Shown here piece by piece: positions 27,216 through 36,937 of a DNA stretch of 64,000 bases (position 1 is its first letter; each line of letters starts with the position of its first letter). Made by a program: the position numbers and the translations under genes. The stretch spans positions 3,088,929 to 3,152,928 of the forward strand of contig NZ_DS999213.1 of assembly GCF_000156335.1 (NCBI RefSeq), read 5' to 3'. The stretch comes from Roseobacter sp. GAI101 (GTDB lineage Bacteria; Pseudomonadota; Alphaproteobacteria; Rhodobacterales; Rhodobacteraceae). The notes beneath the pieces were generated by a model. The model saw only the letters and a list, made by a program, of their open reading frames with translations, ran no database searches and was not told where the DNA came from.

Positions 27216-28205
27216 ATGAAAAAACTATCAACTTATATTGCAGGGGCCGCCGTGGGCCTGATGGGCACGATGGCCCATGCGGCTGACGATGTGACATTGC
27301 AGCTGAAATGGGTCACGCAGGCCCAGTTTGCCGGCTACTATGTGGCATTGGAAAAGGGCTTCTATGAAGAAGAAGACCTGAACGTCACGATCAAGCCAGG
27401 CGGCCCGGATATCGCGCCGACGCAGGTGCTTGCCGGTGGTGGCGCGGATGTGACGGTGGAATGGATGCCTGCTGCATTGGCCGCGCGCGAAAAGGGTCTG
27501 GGGATGGTGAACATCGCCCAGCCGTTCAAATCCTCGGGTATGATGTTGACCTGCCGCAAGGATGCCGGCGTCACGACGACCGATGACTTCAAGGGCAAGA
27601 CACTGGGCGTTTGGTTTTTCGGGAATGAATTCCCGTTCCTGAGCTGGATGAGCAAGCTTGGCCTGCCCACGGAAGGTGGCGAAGACGGCGTGACGGTGCT
27701 GAAGCAGGGGTTCAACGTCGACCCGTTGCTGCAGAACCAGGCGGCTTGCGTGTCGACCATGACCTACAACGAATATTGGCAGGTGATTGATGCGGGCCTG
27801 ACGCCTGAGGATTTGACCGTGTTCAAATACGAAGACCAGGGCGTGGCGACGTTGGAAGACGGGCTTTATGCCTTGGAAGAAAACCTGTCTGATCCTGCCT
27901 TTGAGGACAAGATGGTACGGTTCGTGCGCGCCTCGATGAAGGGCTGGAAATACGCCGAAGAGAATTCGGACGAGGCTGCTGAAATCGTGCTTGAGTATGA
28001 TGCATCCGGTGCCCAGACCGAAGAGCACCAGAAGCGTATGATGGGCGAAGTGGCCAAGCTGACGGCGGGCAGCAATGGCGCGCTGGACGAGGCCGATTAC
28101 GAGCGGACAGTGGAATCGCTGCTGTCTGGCGGATCTGATCCTGTAATCACGATGGCACCGACCGGTGCCTGGACCCATGCCATCACCGACAAGGCCTTGA
28201 ACTAA
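27216..28205 (+). CDS. ABC transporter substrate-binding protein, NMT1/THI5-like
   Basis: This periplasmic protein (329 residues) has a signal peptide (MKKLSTYIAGAAVGLMGTMAHA) and the NMT1/THI5-like fold: LKWVTQAQFAGYYVALEKGF near the N-terminus, then VTIKPGGPDIAP. Relatives bind pyrimidine or thiamine precursors, nitrate or sulfonates. Its place as the last gene of the pyrimidine catabolic cluster favours a pyrimidine ligand (inference). A GGGAG lies ten bases before the ATG, and a strong terminator follows. Confidence 0.92.
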   Translation: MKKLSTYIAGAAVGLMGTMAHAADDVTLQLKWVTQAQFAGYYVALEKGFYEEEDLNVTIKPGGPDIAPTQVLAGGGADVTVEWMPAALAAREKGLGMVNIAQPFKSSGMMLTCRKDAGVTTTDDFKGKTLGVWFFGNEFPFLSWMSKLGLPTEGGEDGVTVLKQGFNVDPLLQNQAACVSTMTYNEYWQVIDAGLTPEDLTVFKYEDQGVATLEDGLYALEENLSDPAFEDKMVRFVRASMKGWKYAEENSDEAAEIVLEYDASGAQTEEHQKRMMGEVAKLTAGSNGALDEADYERTVESLLSGGSDPVITMAPTGAWTHAITDKALN

Positions 28206-28230
28206 GAATTCAGGGTAACGCCAATAAGAA

Positions 28231-28258
28231 AAGGCCGGTGGAAACACCGGCCTTTTTT
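28231..28258 (+). terminator. Rho-independent terminator of the pyrimidine/ABC operon
   Basis: AAGGCCGGTG-GAAA-CACCGGCCTT forms a ten-base-pair stem with a GAAA tetraloop and runs into TTTTTT. It follows the binding-protein stop by 25 bases. Confidence 0.95.
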
Positions 28259-28282
28259 GTTGTTCAGATCAAATGTTCCTAT

Positions 28283-28834
28283 TTAGAGAACCGTAACGGT
28301 CGTCCCGATTGGCACACGTTGGTACAGATCCTTAACGTGGTCATTGATCATCCGGATGCAGCCGTTTGACACGGACCGCCCGATGCTGCTGGGCTGTGTC
28401 GTGCCGTGAATACGGAAATAAGTGTCACGACCGTTCTGGAACAGATAAAGCGCGCGGGCCCCCAGCGGATTGTCCGGGCCTCCGGGCTGCGCTTCGGTGT
28501 TGCCGACGAAACGGGCATAGGCTTTGGGGTCGCGTTCAATCATCTCGTCCGTCGGGCGCCATGTCGGCCATTCCTTCTTGACGGAAATCGTCGCGGTTCC
28601 GGTGAACTCAAGACCGGCTTTGCCGACACCGACGCCATAACGCATGGCCTGACCGGGGGCCGTGACGAGGTAAAGGTAATGGCTGCGCGGTAGAATCAGC
28701 ATTTCTCCCACGGCGTACTGGCCTTTGACTGACACCAACTGAGGGGTCGGATCATAGGCGGCACCCTGCGCAATAAGGGCGTGTGGAAAGGCAAGTGCGG
28801 CTAAAGAACCCGCGATAAAGCTACGGCGGCGCAT
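28283..28834 (-). CDS. L,D-transpeptidase (YkuD domain)
   Basis: This 183-residue periplasmic enzyme forms 3-3 peptidoglycan crosslinks or attaches lipoproteins. The catalytic motif is IHGTTQPSSIG followed by SVSNGCIRM, with the nucleophilic cysteine. The N-terminus MRRRSFIAGSLAALAF has consecutive arginines and a hydrophobic stretch consistent with a Tat or Sec signal. It is convergent with the ABC operon across the terminator. Confidence 0.93.
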   Translation of the reverse strand: MRRRSFIAGSLAALAFPHALIAQGAAYDPTPQLVSVKGQYAVGEMLILPRSHYLYLVTAPGQAMRYGVGVGKAGLEFTGTATISVKKEWPTWRPTDEMIERDPKAYARFVGNTEAQPGGPDNPLGARALYLFQNGRDTYFRIHGTTQPSSIGRSVSNGCIRMINDHVKDLYQRVPIGTTVTVL

Positions 28835-28905
28835 GGGATGCTCCTGATATTACATGTGACTGGTACAAGTTTGCCACTTGGATGATGTTTGGCAAGCCTA
28901 GGGTA

Positions 28906-28940
28906 CAAAAAAACCGGCTACCCCCGATGGGGCAGCCGGT
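28906..28940 (-). terminator. Rho-independent terminator of the second cold-shock gene
   Basis: On the minus strand ACCGGCT and AGCCGGT pair around an inner GCCCC/GGGGT stem, followed by TTTTTTT. It lies 34 bases after the csp stop. Confidence 0.92.
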
Positions 28941-28973
28941 CAATTCTTCGTGTGGGCCGAAGCCCGGCAAGGC

Positions 28974-29180
28974 TTACGCCAGTGCGATGTTCGACGCGGA
29001 TTCGCGGCCGTCACGGCCAGCTTCGATGTCGAACGTCACTTTCTGGTTGTCGGCCAGACCTGTCAGGCCTGCGCGCTCAACAGCAGAAATATGTACGAAT
29101 ACATCTTTGCTGCCGCCATCGGGTGCGATAAAGCCGAAGCCTTTTGTTGTGTTGAACCATTTTACGGTGCCAGTGGCCAT
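28974..29180 (-). CDS. Cold-shock protein CspA family, copy 2
   Basis: This second 68-residue CSD protein has the same RNP motifs ([21 protein letters not shown]) as the copy at 16782-16988, from which it differs at four residues. It has its own terminator, so the two are independent transcription units. The near-identity suggests a recent duplication or gene conversion. The roughly 220 bases upstream to the ettA terminator hold no gene. Confidence 0.95.
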   Translation of the reverse strand: MATGTVKWFNTTKGFGFIAPDGGSKDVFVHISAVERAGLTGLADNQKVTFDIEAGRDGRESASNIALA

Positions 29181-29403
29181 ATCCGTAGTCTCCTATAGTA
29201 TGCCATCCGCATCGTGCGATGGCTTGGCGTGGTCGGTCTGGATCGAAGTCTGAACGCCGTAATAGGAGACAGTGGGTCGAAAAAGAATAACGTTTGCCCC
29301 CCTTATATGACAGGTCGCTTAGATTCGCGCAAGGGGGACGTCACGCGCAGCGTTCCGCAGGCCGAAGTCGGCTGCGGGGCCGCATATACAGGGCCTGAAA
29401 CGC

Positions 29404-29432
29404 AAAACGGAGGCACCTTTCGGCCCCTCCGT
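29404..29432 (-). terminator. Terminator of ettA
   Basis: On the minus strand ACGGAGG...CCTCCGT with an inner GGCC-GAAA-GGTG loop is followed by TTTT. It lies about 30 bases after the ettA stop. Confidence 0.75.
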
Positions 29433-29461
29433 CATATTTAACATAATTGTGATGGGCTGGA

Positions 29462-31117
29462 TCAGCGCGAGAACTTCTTGTGCTTCAGGCGCTTTGGTTC
29501 CATCGCATCATCGCCCAAGCGGCGCTTTTTGTCTTCTTCGTAATCCGAGAAACCACCTTCGAACCATTCGACATGGGCGTTGCCTTCGAATGCCAGGATA
29601 TGCGTGCAAATCCGGTCAAGGAAGAAACGGTCGTGTGAAATGACCACGGCGCACCCGGCGAAATCAACCAAGGCGTCTTCGAGGGCGCGCAGGGTTTCAA
29701 CATCCAAGTCGTTGGTCGGTTCATCGAGCAGCAGCACGTTGCCGCCTTCTTTCAGAAGACGCGCCATGTGCACGCGGTTGCGTTCACCGCCAGACAGCAA
29801 GCCGACTTTCTTCTGCTGATCGCCGCCCTTGAAGTTGAACGCACCGCAATAGGCCCGGGAGTTCACTTCGGCATCACCCAGTTTGATAATCTCGGCCCCG
29901 CCGGAAATCGCCTGCCAGACGTTGTCCTCCGGGTTCAGATCGTCGCGCGACTGGTCGACATAGGACAGGTCCACAGTGTTGCCCAAGGTGATCGAGCCCT
30001 TGTCGGGCTCTTCGTTGCCGGTGATCATCTTGAACAGGGTCGATTTACCCGCACCGTTGGGGCCGATCACGCCGACGATCCCACCGGGAGGAAGCGAGAA
30101 TTCCAGATTTTCCACCAACAGCTTGTCGCCCATGGCTTTGGACAGGCCTTCGACCTCAAGCACCTTGCTGCCCAAACGTGGGCCGTTGGGAATGACGATC
30201 TGGGCGCGGGTCAAGCGTTCGCGCTCTGAACTGTCGGCCATTTCGTTATAGGACTTGATCCGCGCTTTGGATTTCGCCTGACGGGCCTTGGCCCCCTGAC
30301 GCATCCACTCAAGTTCGCGCGACAGTGTCTTTTGCTTGGATTTGTCTTCGCGGGCTTCCTGCTCGAGCCGTTTGGCCTTCTGGTCGATCCAGTTGGAATA
30401 GTTGCCCTCGTAAGGGATACCATTGCCGCGGTCCAACTCGAGAATCCAGCTGGTGATGTTGTCCAGGAAGTAACGGTCGTGGGTGACGATCAGGATGGTG
30501 CCCTTGTAGTCGATCAGGTGCTGTTGCAGCCAGGCGATGGTTTCCGCGTCCAGGTGGTTGGTCGGTTCATCGAGCAGCAGCATTTCGGGTGCTTCAAGCA
30601 GCAGCTTGCACAGCGCGACGCGGCGGGCTTCACCGCCCGAAAGGGTCGTTACGTCAGCGTCGTCGGCGGGGCAGCGCAATGCTTCCATCGACACGTCGAT
30701 CTGGCTGTCGAGATCCCAGAGGTTTTCCGCGTCGATCTGGTCTTGCAGTGCTGCCATCTCGTCTGCGGTTTCATCCGAATAGTTCATCGCCAGTTCATTG
30801 TAGCGATCCAGGATGTCCTTTTTCTTTTTCACACCCAGCATGACGTTTTCACGCACGGTCAGGGCAGGGTCCAGATAGGGTTCCTGCTCGAGGTAGCCAA
30901 CCTTGGCACCCTCGGCGACCCATGCCTCGCCCGAGAAATCCTTGTCCTGGCCTGCCATGATCCGCATCAAGGTGGACTTACCCGACCCGTTGACGCCGAC
31001 CACACCGATTTTCACGCCGGGAAGGAAGTTGAGGTTGATGTTGTCGAAACACTTCTTGCCGCCCGGATAGGTCTTTGAGACACCGGACATGTGATAGACA
31101 TATTGAAAGGCGGCCAT
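29462..31117 (-). CDS. ettA: ABC-F protein EttA (translational throttle)
   Basis: This cytosolic ABC-F ATPase (551 residues) binds the ribosomal E site and gates the first peptide bond according to energy charge. It has two nucleotide-binding domains without membrane segments: GVNGSGKSTLMRI with LSGGEARRVALC, and GPNGAGKSTLFKM with LSGGERNRVHMARL. The arm and linker between them are of EttA type, and length matches E. coli EttA. The ATG at 31117 (MAAFQYVYHM) is the family start. It is divergent from a MOSC gene. Confidence 0.95.
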   Translation of the reverse strand: MAAFQYVYHMSGVSKTYPGGKKCFDNINLNFLPGVKIGVVGVNGSGKSTLMRIMAGQDKDFSGEAWVAEGAKVGYLEQEPYLDPALTVRENVMLGVKKKKDILDRYNELAMNYSDETADEMAALQDQIDAENLWDLDSQIDVSMEALRCPADDADVTTLSGGEARRVALCKLLLEAPEMLLLDEPTNHLDAETIAWLQQHLIDYKGTILIVTHDRYFLDNITSWILELDRGNGIPYEGNYSNWIDQKAKRLEQEAREDKSKQKTLSRELEWMRQGAKARQAKSKARIKSYNEMADSSERERLTRAQIVIPNGPRLGSKVLEVEGLSKAMGDKLLVENLEFSLPPGGIVGVIGPNGAGKSTLFKMITGNEEPDKGSITLGNTVDLSYVDQSRDDLNPEDNVWQAISGGAEIIKLGDAEVNSRAYCGAFNFKGGDQQKKVGLLSGGERNRVHMARLLKEGGNVLLLDEPTNDLDVETLRALEDALVDFAGCAVVISHDRFFLDRICTHILAFEGNAHVEWFEGGFSDYEEDKKRRLGDDAMEPKRLKHKKFSR

Positions 31118-31205
31118 TGGGAATCCTCGGATAAGCTGCATTTTGGTTTGTTGTGCAATATCGCCCAAACCGGGCAAGATCAAACACTCAATATATGGGA
31201 CGCAG

Positions 31206-31673
31206 ATGGCGGATTTGAAGGCGTTGATTGAAGGTTATTCGCAGCCGGGGCAGGTGGAATGGATCGGTCTGCGGTCCGCGCGGCGCAAGCCGATGCAGCC
31301 GGTCGACCAGGTGATGGTGACGGAGGCCGGGCTGGAGGGCGATCATGGCCGCCCCGGTAAGCGCGCCGTGACCCTGATACAGGCGGAACATCTGGCCCCC
31401 ATCGGGGCGATGCTGGGACAGGGTGCCGTGGCCCCTGACATTTTGCGGCGCAATATTGTCGTGGCTGGCATCAACCTGTCTGCACTCAAGGGCAGGCAGG
31501 TACAAATTGGTACGGCGGTGCTGTCCATTGACGTGATCTGCGCGCCATGCAGCCGGATGGAGGAAGCTTTGGGCAAAGGCGGTTATTCCGCTGTGCGGGG
31601 GCACGGGGGGTGGTGCGCCAGCGTCATCCGCCCCGGCCTGATCTGCCTGACGGACTCAGTCACGCCGATATAA
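31206..31673 (+). CDS. MOSC domain protein
   Basis: This 155-residue protein consists of a MOSC (molybdenum cofactor sulfurase C-terminal) domain with EGDHGRPGKRAVTLIQAEHL and the conserved cysteine in VICAPCSRMEEAL. Stand-alone MOSC proteins are linked to handling sulfur or hydroxylamine-type substrates with Moco (YiiM-like), but the substrate is unknown. It is divergent from ettA over 88 bases. A second, less similar MOSC protein is encoded at 56945-57517. Confidence 0.85.
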   Translation: MADLKALIEGYSQPGQVEWIGLRSARRKPMQPVDQVMVTEAGLEGDHGRPGKRAVTLIQAEHLAPIGAMLGQGAVAPDILRRNIVVAGINLSALKGRQVQIGTAVLSIDVICAPCSRMEEALGKGGYSAVRGHGGWCASVIRPGLICLTDSVTPI

Positions 31674-31868
31674 GGGCCTTTAATCATAGGTTTTCGGCGT
31701 AATTTGGCTGCGTTCAAGCGCGAGGCAGGCGATTTTCCTGCGATTTATTTAAAAATCAGGCAAACAAATTCCCAACTCTGGTCTAAGCTGTTTCTATCTA
31801 GAGGTGATTTTGCTTCTGGTGAAATGCGACCCGCAAGAGGCCGCGCCAACGACAAGAGGGACAATATA

Positions 31869-32289
31869 ATGACAACATCCACCATTGTTGTGGGTCTTGA
31901 TGGCGGGGAAGCCGGCGCGCGCGCGCTTGCCTTTGCGTCGAAGCAGGCCCAACTGATCGGAGACTGTGCGCTGAAGCTGGTCTATGTGATCGAGTGGTCG
32001 CCGTTCAGCTTTCAGACCCCGGAAGAAAATGACCAGCGTCACAAGCGCCGCGAAGAGGAATTATCGCTGGCGCGGGCACGCATCATGGACCCGGCGGTGA
32101 AATCCGCGACCGACAGCGGTCTGACCGTCGAAGGGATCGTCAAGCACGGCGATGTGGCGGATATTTTGAATGATGTGGCCAAAAAACACGGCGCGCAGCA
32201 AATCGTCGTGGGTCGTGTCGGCCTGCGCGGATTGAAAGAACGTATGTTTGGCCGTTGCCGCCAGCGTGCCGGTCACGATCATTCCATGA
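31869..32289 (+). pseudogene. Universal stress protein (UspA family), frameshifted near its C-terminus
   Basis: The frame opens [20 protein letters not shown] and continues through the USP nucleotide-binding region to [14 protein letters not shown] at codon 128. In the next frame the sequence then reads [11 protein letters not shown] followed by TGA at 32287-32289, which is the usual UspA tail. A shift of one base around 32253 therefore separates body and tail. In the uncorrected frame there is no stop, and translation runs on into the symporter gene. AGAGGG precedes the ATG. This may be a real lesion or a sequencing error. Confidence 0.8.
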
Positions 32290-32300
32290 AAGGGCGAATA

Positions 32301-33854
32301 ATGAATAAGTTTCTTACAACGGGGCTTGGGGCTGCTGCTGCATCCGCCTTGCCTGCCATCGCATCGGCCCAAGAGGCCGTTGGCCTGGATCAACGTATCA
32401 ACGATATTTTCGCCGGCTCGACCGGCTGGTTTGTCAATTTGATCTTCATGTCGCTGCCGGGCACGAACTTTCCATGGATCGTGTTGTGGCTGGTTGTGGC
32501 TGCAACCGTTTTCACCCTCTATTTCGGCTTTATCCAGATCAAGGCCTTTGGTCATGCCATCGCGCTGGTCAAGGGCGACTACTCCGACCCCGAAGACGCG
32601 GGCGAGGTCAGCCATTTCCAAGCCCTGACGACAGCGCTTTCGGGGACGGTCGGCCTTGGAAACATCGCGGGTGTTGCGGTGGCCGTCGGGATCGGCGGGC
32701 CGGGTGCCACCTTCTGGATGATCCTTGCGGGCCTTTTGGGCATGGCGTCAAAGTTTACCGAATGTACGCTGGGCGTAAAATACCGCAATGAATACGCTGA
32801 CGGTACCGTTTCAGGGGGTCCGATGTATTACATGACCAAGGGCTTCAAGGAACGCGGCCTGCCCTTGGGCGGGTTTCTGGCCATCGTCTTTTCGATCTTT
32901 ACCATCGGCGGTGCATTGGGCGGCGGGAACATGTTCCAGGCCAATCAGGCGCATGCGCAGATCGCTGGTATCGTCGGGGATTTCCCCGGTTGGATCACGG
33001 GCGTCATCTTTGCCGCAATGGTATTCGCGGTCATCGTGGGGGGCATCAAGTCCATCGCGCGGGTCACGGAAAAGGTCGTGCCATTCATGGGCGTCCTTTA
33101 TGTCGTTGCCGCGTTGATCATCCTGATCGTCGAATATGACAAGATCGGTTGGGCCTTCGGTCAGATCTTTGAAGGCGCGTTCAGCGGGCTTGGCGTTGCC
33201 GGTGGCCTTGTCGGGGCGTTGATCCAGGGCTTCAAACGGGCCGCGTTCTCGAACGAGGCGGGCGTCGGGTCTGCTGCGATTGCACACTCTGCCGTGCGTA
33301 CCAAGGAACCTGTGACCGAAGGCGTTGTGTCGTTGCTTGAGCCGTTCATCGATACGGTTGTGATCTGTACGATGACAGCTTTGGTGATCACCATTTCCGG
33401 CGTTTTGGTGACGGATCCCGCAACCGGTCAGTTCATCCTGAACGAAGCAGGCACGTCGATCATGACCGTTGACGGCTCAAGCGGTGTCCAGTTGACATCG
33501 GCGGCTTTTGCAACCGGATTTAGCTGGTTCCCCTATGTGCTGGCTGTCGCGGTCATCCTGTTCGCGTTCTCAACGATGATCAGCTGGTCCTATTACGGCC
33601 TGAAAGCGTGGACCTATCTGGTGGGCGAAGGGAAAACTAAGGAGATCGTGTTCAAGGTCATCTTCTGCTTCTTCATCATCGTCGGGGCTGCGGCCAATCT
33701 GGGCGCTGTCATCGATTTCTCGGATGCGATGATCTTTGCCATGGCGGTTGTGAACATCACGGCGCTGTATTTCCTGATGCCCATCGTCAAGCGCGAGATG
33801 AACAGCTATTTCCGCCGGTTGAAAACTGGCGAATTGAAGAAGTTCGTCGATTGA
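32301..33854 (+). CDS. Sodium:alanine/glycine symporter (AGCS family)
   Basis: The transporter (517 residues from the ATG at 32301) begins with a cleavable-looking signal ([11 protein letters not shown]), then about ten or eleven membrane segments. It contains the AGCS signature [20 protein letters not shown] and a [15 protein letters not shown] block. It takes up small neutral amino acids with sodium. GGGCG lies eight bases upstream. The reading frame is continuous with the frameshifted usp gene, but separate initiation at 32301 is more likely than a true fusion. It lies just 11 bases after the usp stop, so the two are probably cotranscribed. Confidence 0.92.
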   Translation: MNKFLTTGLGAAAASALPAIASAQEAVGLDQRINDIFAGSTGWFVNLIFMSLPGTNFPWIVLWLVVAATVFTLYFGFIQIKAFGHAIALVKGDYSDPEDAGEVSHFQALTTALSGTVGLGNIAGVAVAVGIGGPGATFWMILAGLLGMASKFTECTLGVKYRNEYADGTVSGGPMYYMTKGFKERGLPLGGFLAIVFSIFTIGGALGGGNMFQANQAHAQIAGIVGDFPGWITGVIFAAMVFAVIVGGIKSIARVTEKVVPFMGVLYVVAALIILIVEYDKIGWAFGQIFEGAFSGLGVAGGLVGALIQGFKRAAFSNEAGVGSAAIAHSAVRTKEPVTEGVVSLLEPFIDTVVICTMTALVITISGVLVTDPATGQFILNEAGTSIMTVDGSSGVQLTSAAFATGFSWFPYVLAVAVILFAFSTMISWSYYGLKAWTYLVGEGKTKEIVFKVIFCFFIIVGAAANLGAVIDFSDAMIFAMAVVNITALYFLMPIVKREMNSYFRRLKTGELKKFVD

Positions 33855-33899
33855 TAAGCGCTTAACGCGATTGACAAAACGGGCATGCTGCTCTCCTTT

Positions 33900-33930
33900 C
33901 GGCCCCTGATGCACTTCGGGGGCCGTTTTT
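33900..33930 (+). terminator. Rho-independent terminator after the symporter
   Basis: CGGCCCC (33900-33906) pairs with GGGGGCCG (33918-33925), followed by TTTTT. The T-tract directly touches the ATG of nadD at 33931. Confidence 0.85.
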
Positions 33931-34542
33931 ATGGGCTATCCATTACCATATGCTGCGCCGGGACAGGTGATCGGCCTATTGGGCGGCTCTTTTGACCCGG
34001 CCCACGCGGGACATGCACACATCACCCGCGAGGCGCTCAAGCGGTTCGGGCTGGACCGTGTCTGGTGGATGGTCAGCCCCGGCAACCCCTTGAAAGAACA
34101 TGGTCCGGCCCCTTTGGACCAACGCATGGCCCGCGCGCGCGCGGTGATGCAGCACCCCCGCGTCGAGGTCACGGATATCGAGGCGCAGCTTGGCACGCGC
34201 TATACGGCGCAAACGCTGGCAGCCTTGCGGGCACGGTACCCGGCGGTCCGGTTCGTGTGGTTGATGGGGGCGGATAATCTGGCGCAGTTGCATCTGTGGC
34301 AGGACTGGCAGCAGATCGTGGAAACCGTGCCGATCGGGGTGCTGGCCCGCCCCGGTCAGCGTATTTCGGCCCGGATGAGCCGTGCCGCGACGCTTTATGC
34401 GCCTTACCGGATTGCGGGACGGCACAGTCATCTTTTGGGGCGCGCGCAGGCCCCTGCGTGGTGCTTTGTGAATGTGCCGATGATGGACGTCAGTTCAAGC
34501 GCGATCCGCGCGTCCGGAAAGTGGTCAGCGCAGCCGGGTTGA
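33931..34542 (+). CDS. nadD: Nicotinate-nucleotide adenylyltransferase
   Basis: NadD (203 residues) makes deamido-NAD from nicotinate mononucleotide and ATP, the step before NadE. The nucleotidyltransferase motif is [17 protein letters not shown], with the C-terminal ISSSS-like motif as VSSSAIRAS. The ATG at 33931 sits directly after the U-tract of the upstream terminator with no room for a Shine-Dalgarno, so either the transcript is leaderless or translation starts at a GTG near 33968, preceded by GGGAC. The family core begins just after that GTG, so both starts are compatible. Confidence 0.93.
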   Translation: MGYPLPYAAPGQVIGLLGGSFDPAHAGHAHITREALKRFGLDRVWWMVSPGNPLKEHGPAPLDQRMARARAVMQHPRVEVTDIEAQLGTRYTAQTLAALRARYPAVRFVWLMGADNLAQLHLWQDWQQIVETVPIGVLARPGQRISARMSRAATLYAPYRIAGRHSHLLGRAQAPAWCFVNVPMMDVSSSAIRASGKWSAQPG

Positions 34543-35349
34543 GGTGATGCCAGCACCCAGAATCACCGCCAGCCCGATCCATGTCAGTAAGTCAGGCAAT
34601 GCGCCGAACAGCAGCCAGCCAAGGGCGACGGCCGACAGCAATTGGAAATAGATCATCGGCGCGATCTTGGTGGCGGGGGCCAACCTGTAGGCATAGAGCA
34701 TCAGCAGATTGCCGAGCATTGAGCAGATCGCGCTGGTGACGGTCAGGGCGGCGACGGGGGCGGTCAGCTGGGGCAGGTGCAGCAAGCCCAGAGGCAGCAA
34801 CAATCCCGCGCTTATGACGAGCTGGCTGAAGGACAGGGCCAGCGGCGGCGCAAGGCCCGACAGCCAGCGGGACATTGTCAGGAAGATGCCATAGAACGTG
34901 CCCGCTGCGAGCGCCCACAACAGACCGGTGCTGACGCCAATGCCGGGGCGCACCACCAACAGCACGCCGACGAAGCCCAGCAAGATCAATGCACTCCGCA
35001 GGATCGTGATCGGCTCGCGCAGGAAGACGGCGGCCAGAACATAGCTGAGCAACGGGCCGACGAAAAAGGCCGCAAAGACATTCGCGACGTCTTCGGTTTG
35101 CAGGGCGGTCTGGATGCAGGTGATACCACCAGACAGCATCGTGGCACGGACCCAGATCCGCCAGTTCCCGAAGAGCGCGCGGGTCCGGGGCGGCACGAAG
35201 GGGATCAGAAACAGCGTCCCGAGCGCAAAGCGCGACCATGCGACAAAGACCGGGGCGACACCCAGTTGAGAGGTCAGTACCTTGCCGGCACTGTCCCCTG
35301 CGGGGATGAGTGACATGGCGATGAACATGATAAGGACGGCGCGTTGCAT
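34525..35349 (-). CDS. DMT superfamily (EamA) transporter
   Basis: The protein (274 residues) has ten hydrophobic segments in two EamA repeats, e.g. [20 protein letters not shown] at the N-terminus and [21 protein letters not shown] near the end. It resembles RhaT/YdcZ-type exporters of amino acids or metabolites. The ATG at 35349 was chosen over a longer reading whose extra 36 residues are hydrophilic. Its stop overlaps the 3' end of nadD by 18 bases, and it is divergent from dacB. Confidence 0.85.
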   Translation of the reverse strand: MQRAVLIMFIAMSLIPAGDSAGKVLTSQLGVAPVFVAWSRFALGTLFLIPFVPPRTRALFGNWRIWVRATMLSGGITCIQTALQTEDVANVFAAFFVGPLLSYVLAAVFLREPITILRSALILLGFVGVLLVVRPGIGVSTGLLWALAAGTFYGIFLTMSRWLSGLAPPLALSFSQLVISAGLLLPLGLLHLPQLTAPVAALTVTSAICSMLGNLLMLYAYRLAPATKIAPMIYFQLLSAVALGWLLFGALPDLLTWIGLAVILGAGITSTRLR

Positions 35350-35438
35350 GCGGCTTTGGCTAGCATGGGCAGGCACCAGTGAAAATGTGAAGCGAACATG
35401 CTTGTGCCGGATTGTTTGCTCAGGTTTAACTCGGCGGC

Positions 35439-36932
35439 ATGGATAGATTGCTTTCAAGACGTTTTTTCATGGGCTCCGCTGCGGCAAGTGTCTTGGCACC
35501 TGCGGCTTTCGCGGCCCCGCCCGATACATCCCTGCGCCCCGTGCTGCGTGGCGCGGACCATTTCCGCAGTGCCGTTCCGAAAGCCGCCGATCTGATTGCG
35601 CAGGCCAGGTTGAACGGCCGTGTGGCCTTTGCCGTAGCCGATGCCAAGACGGGTAACATGCTGGAAGAGATGTCGCCGAGCGCGGGCATGCCGCCTGCCA
35701 GCGTGACCAAAGCGATTACGGCGCTTTATGCGCTTGATACGCTGGGGGCGGATCACAGGTTCCAGACGCAGTTGCTTGCCACCGGCGGCATTCTGGACGG
35801 GGAAGTCCAGGGCGATCTGATCCTTGTGGGCGGGGGCGATCCGACCCTTGATACTGACACGCTGGCGCTGATGGCGGCCAAGCTGAAAGAGACAGGTGTG
35901 CGCGCTGTCAAAGGTACTTTCCAGGTCTACGAGGCCAGTCTGCCGGTGCTGGACGGGATTGATCCGAACCAGCCTGACTATGTCAGCTACAATCCGGCGG
36001 TGACGGGGGTCGCGCTGAATTTTAATCGGGTCCATTTCGAATGGAAGCGCGCCAGTGACGGTTATGCCGTGACGATGGACGGCAGATCCGCAAAATACCG
36101 CCCCGCCGTGGCAATGGCCGCGATGCAGGTCAGTGACCGGGCCACGCCGCTTTATACCTATAGCGACGGGGGCGTGCGTGACAACTGGACGGTGGCAAAG
36201 CCGGCGCTTGGGCGAAGCGGGGCGCGTTGGTTGCCCGTGCGCAAGCCCGGACTGTACGCGGGGGATGTCTTTGTCACGATGGCAGGCGCACAAGGTATCC
36301 GGTTGCGGGGGCTTGCCATGATTGAAACCCTGCCTGAAGGGGCGGTGCTGGTGACGCAGCAAAGCGCGCCGTTGCGCGATATCATGCGCGATATGCTGAA
36401 GTATTCGACCAACCTGACGGCGGAAATGGCCGGTCTTGCGGCAACGATGGCGCGGGGCGGCAAGCCAGACACGCTCAAGGCGTCAGCGGCCGAGATGAAC
36501 CGCTGGGCCAAGGGGGCATTGGGAATGCGCAACCCGGGATTGGTCGACCACTCGGGGTTGGGCGACGATAGCCGTGTCTCGGTGCGGGACATGTTGTCAG
36601 CGTTGATCAAGGTCAACGGGTCCGGGGTTCTGAAGCCTATTCTGAAGACCATCACGATGCGTGATGCAAAGCGAAACCTTGTACCGAACCATCCGATCAA
36701 GGTGGTCGCCAAGACAGGCACGCTGAACTTCGTGTCGACCCTGGCGGGTTATATGACCGGCCCGAACGGGCGAGAGATGGCGTTCGCGATTTTCTGTGCG
36801 GATGAACCCCGCCGCGCCACTATCGCCCGCGCACAGCGTGCCAGCCCGGATGGCGGGCGCGCATGGAATGTGAATGCCAAGCAACTGCAACAGGGCCTGA
36901 TTGAAAGATGGGGCACCTACCACGCGGCGTGA
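35439..36932 (+). CDS. dacB: D-alanyl-D-alanine carboxypeptidase/endopeptidase (PBP4, DacB family)
   Basis: The enzyme (497 residues) trims peptidoglycan peptides in the periplasm. The penicillin-binding motifs are present: SxxK in PPASVTKAITAL, SxN in KYSTNLTAEMAG, and KTG in VVAKTGTLNFVS. The N-terminus SRRFFMGSAAASVLAPAAFA is a twin-arginine-type signal. A PBP4-specific insert lies between the first two motifs. The gene ends six bases before a double-palindrome element. Confidence 0.93.
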   Translation: MDRLLSRRFFMGSAAASVLAPAAFAAPPDTSLRPVLRGADHFRSAVPKAADLIAQARLNGRVAFAVADAKTGNMLEEMSPSAGMPPASVTKAITALYALDTLGADHRFQTQLLATGGILDGEVQGDLILVGGGDPTLDTDTLALMAAKLKETGVRAVKGTFQVYEASLPVLDGIDPNQPDYVSYNPAVTGVALNFNRVHFEWKRASDGYAVTMDGRSAKYRPAVAMAAMQVSDRATPLYTYSDGGVRDNWTVAKPALGRSGARWLPVRKPGLYAGDVFVTMAGAQGIRLRGLAMIETLPEGAVLVTQQSAPLRDIMRDMLKYSTNLTAEMAGLAATMARGGKPDTLKASAAEMNRWAKGALGMRNPGLVDHSGLGDDSRVSVRDMLSALIKVNGSGVLKPILKTITMRDAKRNLVPNHPIKVVAKTGTLNFVSTLAGYMTGPNGREMAFAIFCADEPRRATIARAQRASPDGGRAWNVNAKQLQQGLIERWGTYHAA

Positions 36933-36937
36933 GCGGG

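Noticed and set aside
31704..33854. A true USP-transporter fusion protein
   Set aside because: The normal USP tail and stop are present one frame over, and the symporter has its own start and signal peptide, so a frameshift is simpler.
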